From the NCBI RefSeq assembly GCF_021049285.1, contig NZ_CP088017.1, positions 62,001-126,000 of the forward strand: 64,000 nt of DNA. Reading direction: 5' to 3'. How positions within the stretch are numbered: the first letter of the stretch is position 1; each line of letters opens with the position of its first letter. This stretch comes from Ruania halotolerans. GTDB taxonomy: Bacteria; Actinomycetota; Actinomycetes; Actinomycetales; Beutenbergiaceae. Shown here piece after piece: positions 50,467 to 58,190 of the stretch. The notes under the pieces were generated by a model, which saw only the letters and a program-made list of their open reading frames with translations, was not told the origin of the DNA and did not search any database. The translations under genes and the position numbers were made by a program.

Positions 50467-52902
50467 CTACGGGCAGTGCAGCCGCACCGGGCCGAGAAGC
50501 CCCGATCGCATGGGTGCACCCTCGTAGTAGACCGCCGCGGCATTGCTGACCAAGACCTGGAGACGGTTCGTCCCAGCACGCAGCAGACCGGCCCGGATGC
50601 GGATCCGGTAGGGCGCCCAGCCAAGCACGCCGGCCTCCGTGCCGTTCACGATCACCGTGGCCGTCTCCCCGACCTCGCCGAGGTCCAGCACCACCTCGCC
50701 GGGGTCGGCATCGAGCTCCAGGTCGGTGCGGTACTCGACGGTGCCCGAGAAGCGGCGTAGCCCTGGAACGGTGAGCCAATCCACGCCGTCGGGGATCGGC
50801 TCCGCCCCGGGCAGGGCGAGCCCGTCGAGAGCGCGCGACGGCGTCCCTCGCCACCCCGCCACCGGCACGATTCGGCTCCCCGTGGGCAGTCCCAGCCAGC
50901 CCCCGACGGCGTCCCCGCCCTGGTCCGGCCCCTCACCGGCCGGACTCAGCACGGCGCTCTGACGGCGCTCCAGCACCAGCTCGACGGCCATCGCGGTACC
51001 CGCGGACTCCGCGTGCGCCGGCCGGTGCACCTCCTCGAACGGGAACCACCACTGCCAGGGCGAGCCTGCGCCGTCGGGAACCTCCAGGTGCACCGTGGTG
51101 CGGATCGCCTCCTCGCCCTCGTTCACCAGTAGCCAACGCGTGCCCACCCGGGCCACGCGCAGGCCCGGGGCGGCCGGCTGCACCCGCAGCGGCCAGGCGC
51201 CGGTGGCGTGCAGGTGTTCGAGCACGTCCTCAAGCCAGCCCGGCCCCAGCGGAACCCGGGCAAGGTTGTGGTCGCTTCCGCCTGGAATCTCGGCCAGATC
51301 TTTGCCCACACGGGCGTCCACCACGACGGCGTAGCGCTGGTCGCCGAGGTGCAGGCGCCCGTCTCTGATCTCGCCCGAGGCGAGCTGGTCGGTGCTCACG
51401 TAATGGAAGTCAACCTGCCGTTCCAGCAGCGCGGCTGCTGGAACATCCGGCGCATGCGCCTCCTCGCTGAGCACGGCCACCGGCGCCCGGGGCGGGGTCT
51501 CGGTCAGCAGGTCCGCCATCCGGGCGAGGTAGCGCACCAGCGCCGGGAACTGTGGCCACCACGGGTGATGCTTGCCCAGATCCGGTTCGCTCTCGAAGGC
51601 TCGATTGCCACGCACCGAGTCGAAGAAGGCGTGCAGGACCAGTGTGGCGACCCCGCGGCTGAGATACCAGTCCAGCAGCCACTTGGCCTCATCCATGGTG
51701 AGCTGCCAACCGTAGGCGCCGAGCACCTCCGCCACGGCCGTGGGCGCCGCGCGGTTCCGGGCGGCGCTCGCAGCCACTTTCGCCGCAGTGCTCTCCGGCC
51801 CGGTCAACGCGGTCTCGCCGGGGAGTACCCAGCGCCACACGGTGTCCTGCCCCGGCCAGTCCAGCAGTGCCGTGGTGCCGAGGTCGTCCCCGGCGGCAGC
51901 ATGACCGGTGAGTGCGATGCCGTGCTCGGCACACCACGCGGCCTGGGCGCCGTAGTACACCCGGTGCAGCCGGGCGCGCACCGTCTCCTCCCACAGCGAC
52001 CGGATGGGTTGATCGTCGCCGCCATCCCAGAGTCCGGGGAGCATCGCCAGCACCTCGTCCACGTCGATCCCGGCGCGTTCGGCCGCCTCGTGCTCCAGGC
52101 CTGAGGTGTACGGCGCGGCGCCGGGGCGCGGACCACGGCCGAGCAGGTCCGGCTCGTCGGTGAACATCGCCACCACAGTCTCGCCGAGATGGCCCTCGAG
52201 CGCGCGGGCGTACGCGCCATGGGTGAGCGTGAGGAAGGTGGCCACGGCGTCCGGGTTCAGCAGGTCCGCGGCCGGAGGGGCCAGCGCGGAGCCGTCGTCC
52301 TGATCGCCATGTGCGCCGCGGATGGTGCCGCCGCTCGGCCCGGCCGCGATCGCATGCAGCCGCCACGTGCCGGGCGGTAGGTCGGTGAGCGGAACGAGTC
52401 CGGGTGTCTCGACGTCCAGCAGGCGAGCTCCGGCGAGATCGGGACCTGCGTCCAGCAGCGGTGTGGCCACGGCGGCGAGAATCGCGGCATCCGGGGACCG
52501 GCCCAGCGGCGGATGCCAGAAGTCCTGGTCCGTGGCCCGCCCGGGCACCTGCGCGGTGACGGTCACATCCGTGCTCAGCCGGTACAGGCAGTGCGCGGCG
52601 AACTGCGGATCGCTCGCCACGACGGCACCGTTGGCCGACCCCGACGGGTAGGAGGCCTCGTCGTAGAGCATCACGTGCAGGCCGGCCGCGGCGCACTCGT
52701 CCACGCACACGCGCACCAGGCGCAGGTACTCCTCGCTCAGGTAGCCGATCTCACGGCTGAGACCGAGGCGGGCACTCGGGGTGATCCCGCGGAACCCGGC
52801 AGCGGCGAACTCACGCACCTGGGTGCGGATGCCGTCGTCGGTGAGGTCGTCGTTCCAGAAGATGAACGCGTAGGGGCCGTACGCGTTCCGGATGCCCGCC
52901 AC
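50467..52902 (-). CDS. GH106-like glycoside hydrolase (alpha-L-rhamnosidase type)
   Basis: The 811-aa product opens with a barrel region typical of GH106 and its relatives: FIFWNDDLTDDGIRTQVREF, YLSEEYLRLVRVCVDEC, LYDEASYPSGSANG, and MFTDEPDLLGRG, cited as separate motifs. The middle section has MDEAKWLLDWYLSRG. The C-terminal part is a GH2-like galactose-binding domain (EYRTDLELDADPGEVVLDLG...VNGTEAGVLGWAPY). No signal peptide is seen, so it acts on imported oligosaccharides. GTG 52902 lies 4 bp after the O-methyltransferase stop; no clear ribosome binding site, so translation coupling is likely. Shorter than the usual 1000-1100 aa. The substrate may be rhamnose-containing, as in ulvan, but this is inference. 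Confidence 0.72.
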   Translation of the reverse strand: MAGIRNAYGPYAFIFWNDDLTDDGIRTQVREFAAAGFRGITPSARLGLSREIGYLSEEYLRLVRVCVDECAAAGLHVMLYDEASYPSGSANGAVVASDPQFAAHCLYRLSTDVTVTAQVPGRATDQDFWHPPLGRSPDAAILAAVATPLLDAGPDLAGARLLDVETPGLVPLTDLPPGTWRLHAIAAGPSGGTIRGAHGDQDDGSALAPPAADLLNPDAVATFLTLTHGAYARALEGHLGETVVAMFTDEPDLLGRGPRPGAAPYTSGLEHEAAERAGIDVDEVLAMLPGLWDGGDDQPIRSLWEETVRARLHRVYYGAQAAWCAEHGIALTGHAAAGDDLGTTALLDWPGQDTVWRWVLPGETALTGPESTAAKVAASAARNRAAPTAVAEVLGAYGWQLTMDEAKWLLDWYLSRGVATLVLHAFFDSVRGNRAFESEPDLGKHHPWWPQFPALVRYLARMADLLTETPPRAPVAVLSEEAHAPDVPAAALLERQVDFHYVSTDQLASGEIRDGRLHLGDQRYAVVVDARVGKDLAEIPGGSDHNLARVPLGPGWLEDVLEHLHATGAWPLRVQPAAPGLRVARVGTRWLLVNEGEEAIRTTVHLEVPDGAGSPWQWWFPFEEVHRPAHAESAGTAMAVELVLERRQSAVLSPAGEGPDQGGDAVGGWLGLPTGSRIVPVAGWRGTPSRALDGLALPGAEPIPDGVDWLTVPGLRRFSGTVEYRTDLELDADPGEVVLDLGEVGETATVIVNGTEAGVLGWAPYRIRIRAGLLRAGTNRLQVLVSNAAAVYYEGAPMRSGLLGPVRLHCP

Positions 52903-52906
52903 GTAA

Positions 52907-53578
52907 TCAGCTGACGCGGCGGAAGAGGGCGAACCCGTCCCAGCCCTTCGATCCGACCGTCTGCAGGGCGGTGCCGTCCAGTCGTGGGTCGGCGGCGGCG
53001 AGCGCGAGCGCATCGCGCACGCCGCGCACGTCGTCGTCAGTGGAGTCCTGATCGGCCACGCGACCTGCGCGCACCACGTTGTCGAGCACGATCACACTGC
53101 CCGGGCGGGTGAGTTCGAGGGCTGCCTGCAGATACCGGGCGTTATTGGGCTTGTCGGCATCGATGAACACCAGGTCGAAAGGAGCCTGCCCGGTCTCGAT
53201 GATCCGGTCTGCGCTCTCCCCGGCCGGGCCGAGCATGATCTCGACCACGTCACCCACCCCGGCCGCATCAGCGTTGCGGCGGGCGATGCCGGCGTTCTGC
53301 TCGGACACCTCCAGGGTGACGACGCGGCCCTGTGGACCGACAGCGCGGGCCAGCCAGATGGTGCTGTACCCGGCCAGCGTGCCGAACTCGAGCACCCGGT
53401 GCGCTCCGATCATCTCGGTGAGCAGGGCGAGGAGCTTGCCCTGGTTGGGGGCGACGGCCGCCCCGGGCATCGTGGTGTCCTGGGCGGATTCCCGTGCCGC
53501 CACCAGCGCCTCATCTTCGGGCACCAGGGTCTCGACCAGATAGTCATCAACCTCGACCTGTACATCTGCGTGGCTCAT
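52907..53578 (-). CDS. O-methyltransferase (Methyltransf_3 type, SAM-dependent)
   Basis: The 223-aa product has the class I methyltransferase fold of the catechol-O-methyltransferase group: VLEFGTLAGYSTIWLA (SAM site), VVTLEVSEQNAGIARRNAD, FDLVFIDADKPNN (metal Asp), and VIVLDNVVRAGRV. Such enzymes methylate phenolic, catechol or acid groups with a divalent metal. It is the first gene of a minus-strand run with the GH106-like gene and then crgA; the GH106-like gene starts 4 bp after its stop. Role in the glycan locus is not clear. ATG 53578 faces the DUF881 gene. Confidence 0.87.
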   Translation of the reverse strand: MSHADVQVEVDDYLVETLVPEDEALVAARESAQDTTMPGAAVAPNQGKLLALLTEMIGAHRVLEFGTLAGYSTIWLARAVGPQGRVVTLEVSEQNAGIARRNADAAGVGDVVEIMLGPAGESADRIIETGQAPFDLVFIDADKPNNARYLQAALELTRPGSVIVLDNVVRAGRVADQDSTDDDVRGVRDALALAAADPRLDGTALQTVGSKGWDGFALFRRVS

Positions 53579-53649
53579 GGCACCATCGTGGCACGAGGAG
53601 CTGAGAATGCGCCGACCCGTTTCTCAGGTGAGCACCGTATCCTGGCTCC

Positions 53650-54420
53650 ATGAGCAAGCAGCCCGCGCCTGCTCACCGCACCGGCATGTCGCTGGGGGTG
53701 GGCGTCGTCGGCGTGCTCGCGGGGCTGTTGTTCGCGACGAATGCGTCTCTGTTCGCCTCCGATTCCGAGCGTCAGCCGGTGGATCTGGAAGGCCTGCTGC
53801 GCGCTGAGGATGCCCGGCTGGCCGAGACGAATGCGCAGGTACTGGCGCTTCAGTCCGAGGTGGAGGATCTTCTGGCCGAACAGGGCGGGGCGGACCCCGC
53901 CGATGGGCTGAACACACCGATGGAGCTGGCTGCCGCCCGGTCAGCGGTCAGCGGCGCCGGAGTGACCGTCTCGCTCACAGACTCACCGCTCATCCACGAC
54001 ATCCCGGAGGAGTTCGACGCCGACGACCTCCTCGTACACCAGCAGGACCTCGAAGCCGTCATCAATGCGTTGTGGGCCGGGGGAGCCGAAGCGGTCAGCG
54101 TGCAGGGGCACCGGCTGGGGCCCCTCTCCGATGTGCGCTGTGTGGGCAATGTGCTCCTCGTGGACGGAAGCACCTATTCGCCTCCCTACGTGATCTCCGC
54201 GATCGGGGATGCGCAGGAGCTGCGGGCCGGCCTGGACGATTCACATGCGGTGCGTGTGTACCGGGAATGGGTGGAGCGGGCTCGGCTGGGATACTCGGTC
54301 GAAGACGAGGACTCCTTGGAGATGCGCCGCTACCAGGGAGGGCTATCCATGGAGTACGCCCGTATCCCTGGCGACGAGCCGATCACCTGGAACCCCGCGG
54401 CGGCCGGAGGAGATGAGTGA
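53650..54420 (+). CDS. DUF881 membrane protein
   Basis: The 256-aa product has one N-terminal membrane helix (MSLGVGVVGVLAGLLFATNASLF), a coiled-coil segment (AEDARLAETNAQVLALQSEVEDLL) and a globular DUF881 domain (GAGVTVSLTDSP to the GNVLLVDGSTYSPPYVI region). This protein stands between crgA and trpG in many actinobacteria (Rv0012 in M. tuberculosis). It is thought to act at the septum or envelope, without a known activity. About 115 bp separate it from the sortase gene. Confidence 0.9.
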   Translation: MSKQPAPAHRTGMSLGVGVVGVLAGLLFATNASLFASDSERQPVDLEGLLRAEDARLAETNAQVLALQSEVEDLLAEQGGADPADGLNTPMELAAARSAVSGAGVTVSLTDSPLIHDIPEEFDADDLLVHQQDLEAVINALWAGGAEAVSVQGHRLGPLSDVRCVGNVLLVDGSTYSPPYVISAIGDAQELRAGLDDSHAVRVYREWVERARLGYSVEDEDSLEMRRYQGGLSMEYARIPGDEPITWNPAAAGGDE

Positions 54421-54535
54421 GTGCAGTGGCCAGACCACGGGGAGCGCTCAGGGTGACGTGCGCTCCCGGAGTGTTGCCGAGGGATGAGACCCACCGCCGC
54501 GAGGTCGTGCAGCGGTCATATAGAGGGGACAGAAC

Positions 54536-55315
54536 GTGAGCAACCTGGATGAGATTGCACGCGACCAGGAGCGCGAGGACGCACGCGCTGCGCACCGCCG
54601 CAAGCGACGCAGCACGCAGCGCCCCGGGGCGAGTGCGGTGGGTGTGCTCGGCGAGCTGCTGATCACCGCCGGGGTGCTGCTCGGGCTGTTCGTGGTCTGG
54701 CAGATCTGGTGGACCGATGTGGAGGGCGCCCGGCAGGCGAATGCCACGATCGAGGAGTTCAACGACGGTCTCGTCGATATCCCCGCACAGGCTGGCGAGG
54801 CCCGGACGGATGAGCCGCCGCCGGAGCCGCTCGCTCTGGAGGGCAACACCTTCGCTGCGCTGTGGGTTCCGGACTGGGGCACTGACTACAAATTCCCGAT
54901 TGCTGAGGGAGTCGACCGCCCGACGGTGCTGGATGCCGGATTCGTCGGCCATTACCCCGATACGGCGATGCCCGGTGAAGTGGGCAACTTCTCGGTGGCG
55001 GGCCACCGGCAGACCTATGGGCGCCCGCTCTACGACATCGACACCCTCGCCGAGGGTGACTCGATCATCGTGCAGACCCACACGGCCTGGTACGTGTACC
55101 GGGTGACCTCACACCAGATCGTCGATCCCACCCAGGTGGACGTGATCGCTCCCGTTCCCGGCGACCCCTCCGCCGAGGCGACCGAGGAGATGCTCACCCT
55201 CACCACGTGCCATCCGCTGTGGTCGATCGCCGAGCGGTACATCGTGCACGCCGAGCTGGACCACTGGATCCCGCTCGAGGATGGGATGCCGGAAGAATTG
55301 CTGGAGGAGTCCTGA
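54536..55315 (+). CDS. srtE: Class E sortase
   Basis: The 259-aa transpeptidase has an N-terminal cytoplasmic tail, one membrane helix (about residues 35-58) and the sortase barrel. The catalytic triad is His157 (AGHRQT), Cys225 (TLTTC) and Arg234 (AERYIV). Class E enzymes of high-GC Gram-positives anchor proteins bearing LAXTG rather than LPXTG. In this division locus the position next to trpG is conserved. The only sorting signal in the window is LPETG on the 16330 gene, so this enzyme may not be its partner. Its stop overlaps the next small gene by one base. Confidence 0.93.
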   Translation: MSNLDEIARDQEREDARAAHRRKRRSTQRPGASAVGVLGELLITAGVLLGLFVVWQIWWTDVEGARQANATIEEFNDGLVDIPAQAGEARTDEPPPEPLALEGNTFAALWVPDWGTDYKFPIAEGVDRPTVLDAGFVGHYPDTAMPGEVGNFSVAGHRQTYGRPLYDIDTLAEGDSIIVQTHTAWYVYRVTSHQIVDPTQVDVIAPVPGDPSAEATEEMLTLTTCHPLWSIAERYIVHAELDHWIPLEDGMPEELLEES

Positions 55316-55419
55316 TGAGTGTGCGGAGCCCGCGCGAAGGGACGCCGAAGGGTGAGGTGCACAGCAGCGAGGTGCACCGCAGCGAAGCGCCGGAGCACCC
55401 AGAAATGAGGAAGAACTGA
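55315..55419 (+). CDS. 34-aa small ORF coupled to sortase
   Basis: The ATG overlaps the TGA of the sortase gene (TGATG) and GGAGGAG lies 5 nt upstream, so translation is likely. The peptide (MSVRSPREGTPKG...) is polar and contains the short repeat SSEVHRSEAPEH. It ends one base into the next ATG. It may be a leader or coupling peptide rather than a functional protein. Confidence 0.4.
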   Translation: MSVRSPREGTPKGEVHSSEVHRSEAPEHPEMRKN

Positions 55420-55580
55420 TGTATGCCGCGATTTGGAGGGTCCTGCCCGGGCCCGCTGCCGTCAAGGCGCTCCTTGCCATCCTGCTCGTTGCGGCCGTGG
55501 TGGCCGCACTGTTTCTGTGGGTGTTCCCGGCGGTGGCGCCCTATATGCCGTTCAACGAGCAGACCGTGGGCTCGTCCTGA
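55419..55580 (+). CDS. 53-aa single-helix membrane protein
   Basis: The product starts MYAAIWRVLPGP, has one strong membrane helix (LLAILLVAAVVAALFLWVF), and ends FNEQTVGSS. Similar short proteins sit between the sortase and trpG genes in other Micrococcales, so it is likely a conserved divisome-locus protein. AGGAAG lies before ATG 55419, and its TGA overlaps the ATG of trpG. The function is unknown. Confidence 0.75.
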   Translation: MYAAIWRVLPGPAAVKALLAILLVAAVVAALFLWVFPAVAPYMPFNEQTVGSS

Positions 55581-56212
55581 TGGTCCGGGTGCTCGTAGTC
55601 GACAACTACGACAGTTTCGTCTACACGATCGTCGGCTACCTGCAGCAGCTGGGCGCCGAGACCACCGTGCTGCGCAACGACGACCCGGCGCTCCTGGCCG
55701 AGGGAGCGCTCGAGGGTTATGACGGTGTGCTCGTCTCACCCGGCCCGGGCACCCCGAAGGAGGCAGGGGAGTCACTGCACGTGATCTCGCGATGTGCCGA
55801 GGCCGATGTGCCGATGCTCGGTGTCTGCCTAGGCCATCAGGCGCTCGGTGAGCTGTTCGGCGGGGTGGTCAACCACTCGCCCGAACTCATGCACGGCAAG
55901 ACATCGCTGATCTCCCATGAGGGGGCTGGTGTATTCGAGGGGCTCCCCTCGCCGCTGACCGCCACCCGCTATCACTCCCTGGCCGTGCAGGCCGGGAGCG
56001 TGCCTGCAGAGCTCGACGTGACGGCCACTACCGCGAATGGCATCGTGATGGGCCTGCAGCACCGCACCCTGCCCTTGCACGGGGTGCAGTTCCATCCCGA
56101 GTCAGTGCTCACCGAGGGTGGGCACCGGTTGCTGGCGAACTGGCTGGCACTTGCCGGCGATGACGGCGCAGTCGCACGTTCGGAGGGTATGGCTCCGCTG
56201 GTCGTGCACTGA
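55580..56212 (+). CDS. trpG: Glutamine amidotransferase, TrpG/PabA type
   Basis: The 210-aa class I glutaminase supplies ammonia to anthranilate or aminodeoxychorismate synthase. The nucleophile is Cys83 (GVCLGHQALGE), and the His-Glu pair is in FHPESVLTEGG. The oxyanion region SPGPGTPKEAG is present. In actinobacteria this gene in the pknB block is annotated trpG or pabA; no partner synthase is here. The start ATG 55580 overlaps the previous stop. A short CCTCG/CGAGG hairpin follows at 56213-56231, between this gene and convergent pknB. Confidence 0.93.
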   Translation: MVRVLVVDNYDSFVYTIVGYLQQLGAETTVLRNDDPALLAEGALEGYDGVLVSPGPGTPKEAGESLHVISRCAEADVPMLGVCLGHQALGELFGGVVNHSPELMHGKTSLISHEGAGVFEGLPSPLTATRYHSLAVQAGSVPAELDVTATTANGIVMGLQHRTLPLHGVQFHPESVLTEGGHRLLANWLALAGDDGAVARSEGMAPLVVH

Positions 56213-56234
56213 CCTCGTCCGCCGGCCGAGGGAC

Positions 56235-58190
56235 TCAGTTGTTGGCGTTGGCGTTCGCGTTGGCGTTGTTGCTGTTCGGGCCACCGGAGTTGTCCGCTGC
56301 GCCGTTGGCGTCTGCTTCGGCCTCGGTATTGCCTTCGGCGTCCGCTTCGGCCTCTGCCTCGCCCGTGGTGTCCGCCTCCGCATCGGCGGTGGCGTCGTCA
56401 GTCGGCTCGTCGGTGGGTTCGTCCGTGGGCTCGGGAACCGGAATCGAGACCACCAACTCCACCTCGGAGTTCACCGGGATCGACCCCTGGCGGCTCTGAC
56501 TGAGCACCCGCCCGGCGGTCCCCTCGTCCTCCTGCTCGGTCACCCGCCAGCTCAGGCCCAGCTCCCGCAGCGTGTTCTGTGCCTCTTCCAGATCCTGATC
56601 GGTGAGATCGGGCAGTTCCACGTTCCCCGTGGCCAGCACGAGCACGATGTCACCATCGGGCGGGTGCGAGGTGCCTGCCTCGGGTTCGGTGCGGATCGTC
56701 TGGTCCGCCTCATACTCGGGGGAATCCTCGTTCTCCACCGTGAAGCCCGCGGCATCGAAGCCTGCGTCCACCAGCTCTTGCCGCGCACGATCCTGGGACA
56801 GGCCCGTGACGTCCGGGATCTCGATCGAGTCGGGACCGGCGGAGAAGACCACCTCCACGGAGCTTCCCGGTCCCACATCGTCACCGGTCTCCGGCGACCA
56901 GGACAGGGCGAGCCCCTCCTCGATCTCGTCGCTGGGTTCGGGATCGCCGATCACCAGTTCCAGGCCCTCGGCATCGGGGAGTGGCGCACCGTCCTCGTCC
57001 ACCGGAACGGTCTCGGCCAACGCCTCGCGCGCCTCCTCCTCAGTCATCCCGGCCAGGTCGGGCACGGCCACCGTGGTGGGCGGCGGGGGCTCGTCCGGCG
57101 GGCGGTTGAGCAGCAGCAGCACGATCGCGACGGCGGCGAGCACCCCGAGCACGGCGAGGATCCACACCAGCGCCTTGCGTGAGCGTGGCTGCTCGTCCTC
57201 ATCGGCAGCTGCCGCCTGCGCCTCGCGGCGGCTGGGCACCGGATCCGGGCCCACTCCACCGAGAACCTGCGTGGCGCCCACTCCGGCCGCGGCAGCTGCA
57301 GCAGCACCCACAGCAGGTGCGCGCACGACGCCGTCGTTGATCGCGGCCTCCAGGTCGGCCCGGAACTCAGCTGCCGTGCCGTAGCGCTGGTCACGATCCT
57401 TGGTGAGCGCCTTCATGGTGATCCGGTCCAGCGCCTCCGGCACATCTGAGGCGATGGCGCTCGGGGGGCGAGCCTCCTCGCTCACGTGCTGGTAGGCCAC
57501 GGAGACGGCGGAGTCACCGGTAAATGGCGGGTTCCCAGTGAGCAGTTCGTACAGCAGGCATCCGGTGGAGTACAGGTCTGAGCGGGTGTCCACCAGCTCC
57601 CCCCGAGCCTGCTCGGGGGAGAGGTACTGGGCCGTTCCCACCACGGCCTGGGTCTGGGTCATCGTGGCAGAGGAATCGGCCATCGCACGGGCGATCCCGA
57701 AATCCATCACCTTCACCGCACCGGTGGGGGTGAGCATCACGTTCGCCGGTTTGATGTCACGGTGCACGATCCCGGCGTGATGGGAGTACTCGAGAGCGGC
57801 GAGCACACCCTGGGTGATCTCCACCGCCTCGTCCAACGGCAGGGCGGCACCGTCGCGAAGCAGGTCCCGTACGGTGTGGCCCTCCACGTACTCCATCACG
57901 ATGAATGGGATGGTCACCGTGTTGCCATCGGCGCCGGTGGTGGACTCCTCGCCGGTGTCATAGACCGACACGATCGCGGGGTGGTTCAGGGACGCTGCGG
58001 ACTGCGCTTCGCGCCGGAACCTGGTGTGGAAGCTGGGGTCACGGGCGAGATCTGCCCGCAAGATCTTGACGGCGACGGTGCGGCCGAGCCGGTTGTCCTT
58101 GCCGATGTAGACCTCGGCCATCCCACCGCGCCCGATCGGCTCACCGATCTCGTAGCGTCCGGCAAGCACCCGGGGAACGTCGTTGACCAC
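56235..58190 (-). CDS. pknB: PASTA-domain Ser/Thr kinase PknB
   Basis: The 651-aa kinase senses peptidoglycan or lipid II and phosphorylates division proteins. The kinase domain (about 10-275) has the glycine loop, Lys42 (VAVKIL), Asp145 (VHRDIKPAN) and DFGIA. After a linker comes one membrane helix (ALVWILAVLGVLAAVAIVLLLL, about 345-368) and three PASTA repeats (VAVPDLAGMTEEEA; IEIPDVTGLSQDRA; VELPDLTDQDLEEA). The tail after about residue 600 is Glu/Asp/Ala-rich and ends in a run of Asn-Ala repeats, unusual for PknB, which normally ends after the last PASTA. It starts 1 base after the PknA stop and is followed by trpG convergently. Confidence 0.95.
   Translation of the reverse strand: MVNDVPRVLAGRYEIGEPIGRGGMAEVYIGKDNRLGRTVAVKILRADLARDPSFHTRFRREAQSAASLNHPAIVSVYDTGEESTTGADGNTVTIPFIVMEYVEGHTVRDLLRDGAALPLDEAVEITQGVLAALEYSHHAGIVHRDIKPANVMLTPTGAVKVMDFGIARAMADSSATMTQTQAVVGTAQYLSPEQARGELVDTRSDLYSTGCLLYELLTGNPPFTGDSAVSVAYQHVSEEARPPSAIASDVPEALDRITMKALTKDRDQRYGTAAEFRADLEAAINDGVVRAPAVGAAAAAAAGVGATQVLGGVGPDPVPSRREAQAAAADEDEQPRSRKALVWILAVLGVLAAVAIVLLLLNRPPDEPPPPTTVAVPDLAGMTEEEAREALAETVPVDEDGAPLPDAEGLELVIGDPEPSDEIEEGLALSWSPETGDDVGPGSSVEVVFSAGPDSIEIPDVTGLSQDRARQELVDAGFDAAGFTVENEDSPEYEADQTIRTEPEAGTSHPPDGDIVLVLATGNVELPDLTDQDLEEAQNTLRELGLSWRVTEQEDEGTAGRVLSQSRQGSIPVNSEVELVVSIPVPEPTDEPTDEPTDDATADAEADTTGEAEAEADAEGNTEAEADANGAADNSGGPNSNNANANANANN

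Noticed and set aside
56118-57182. 354-codon plus-strand frame opposite the PknB PASTA region
   Set aside because: The PASTA and membrane segments of PknB on the minus strand are clear; the plus frame is antisense.
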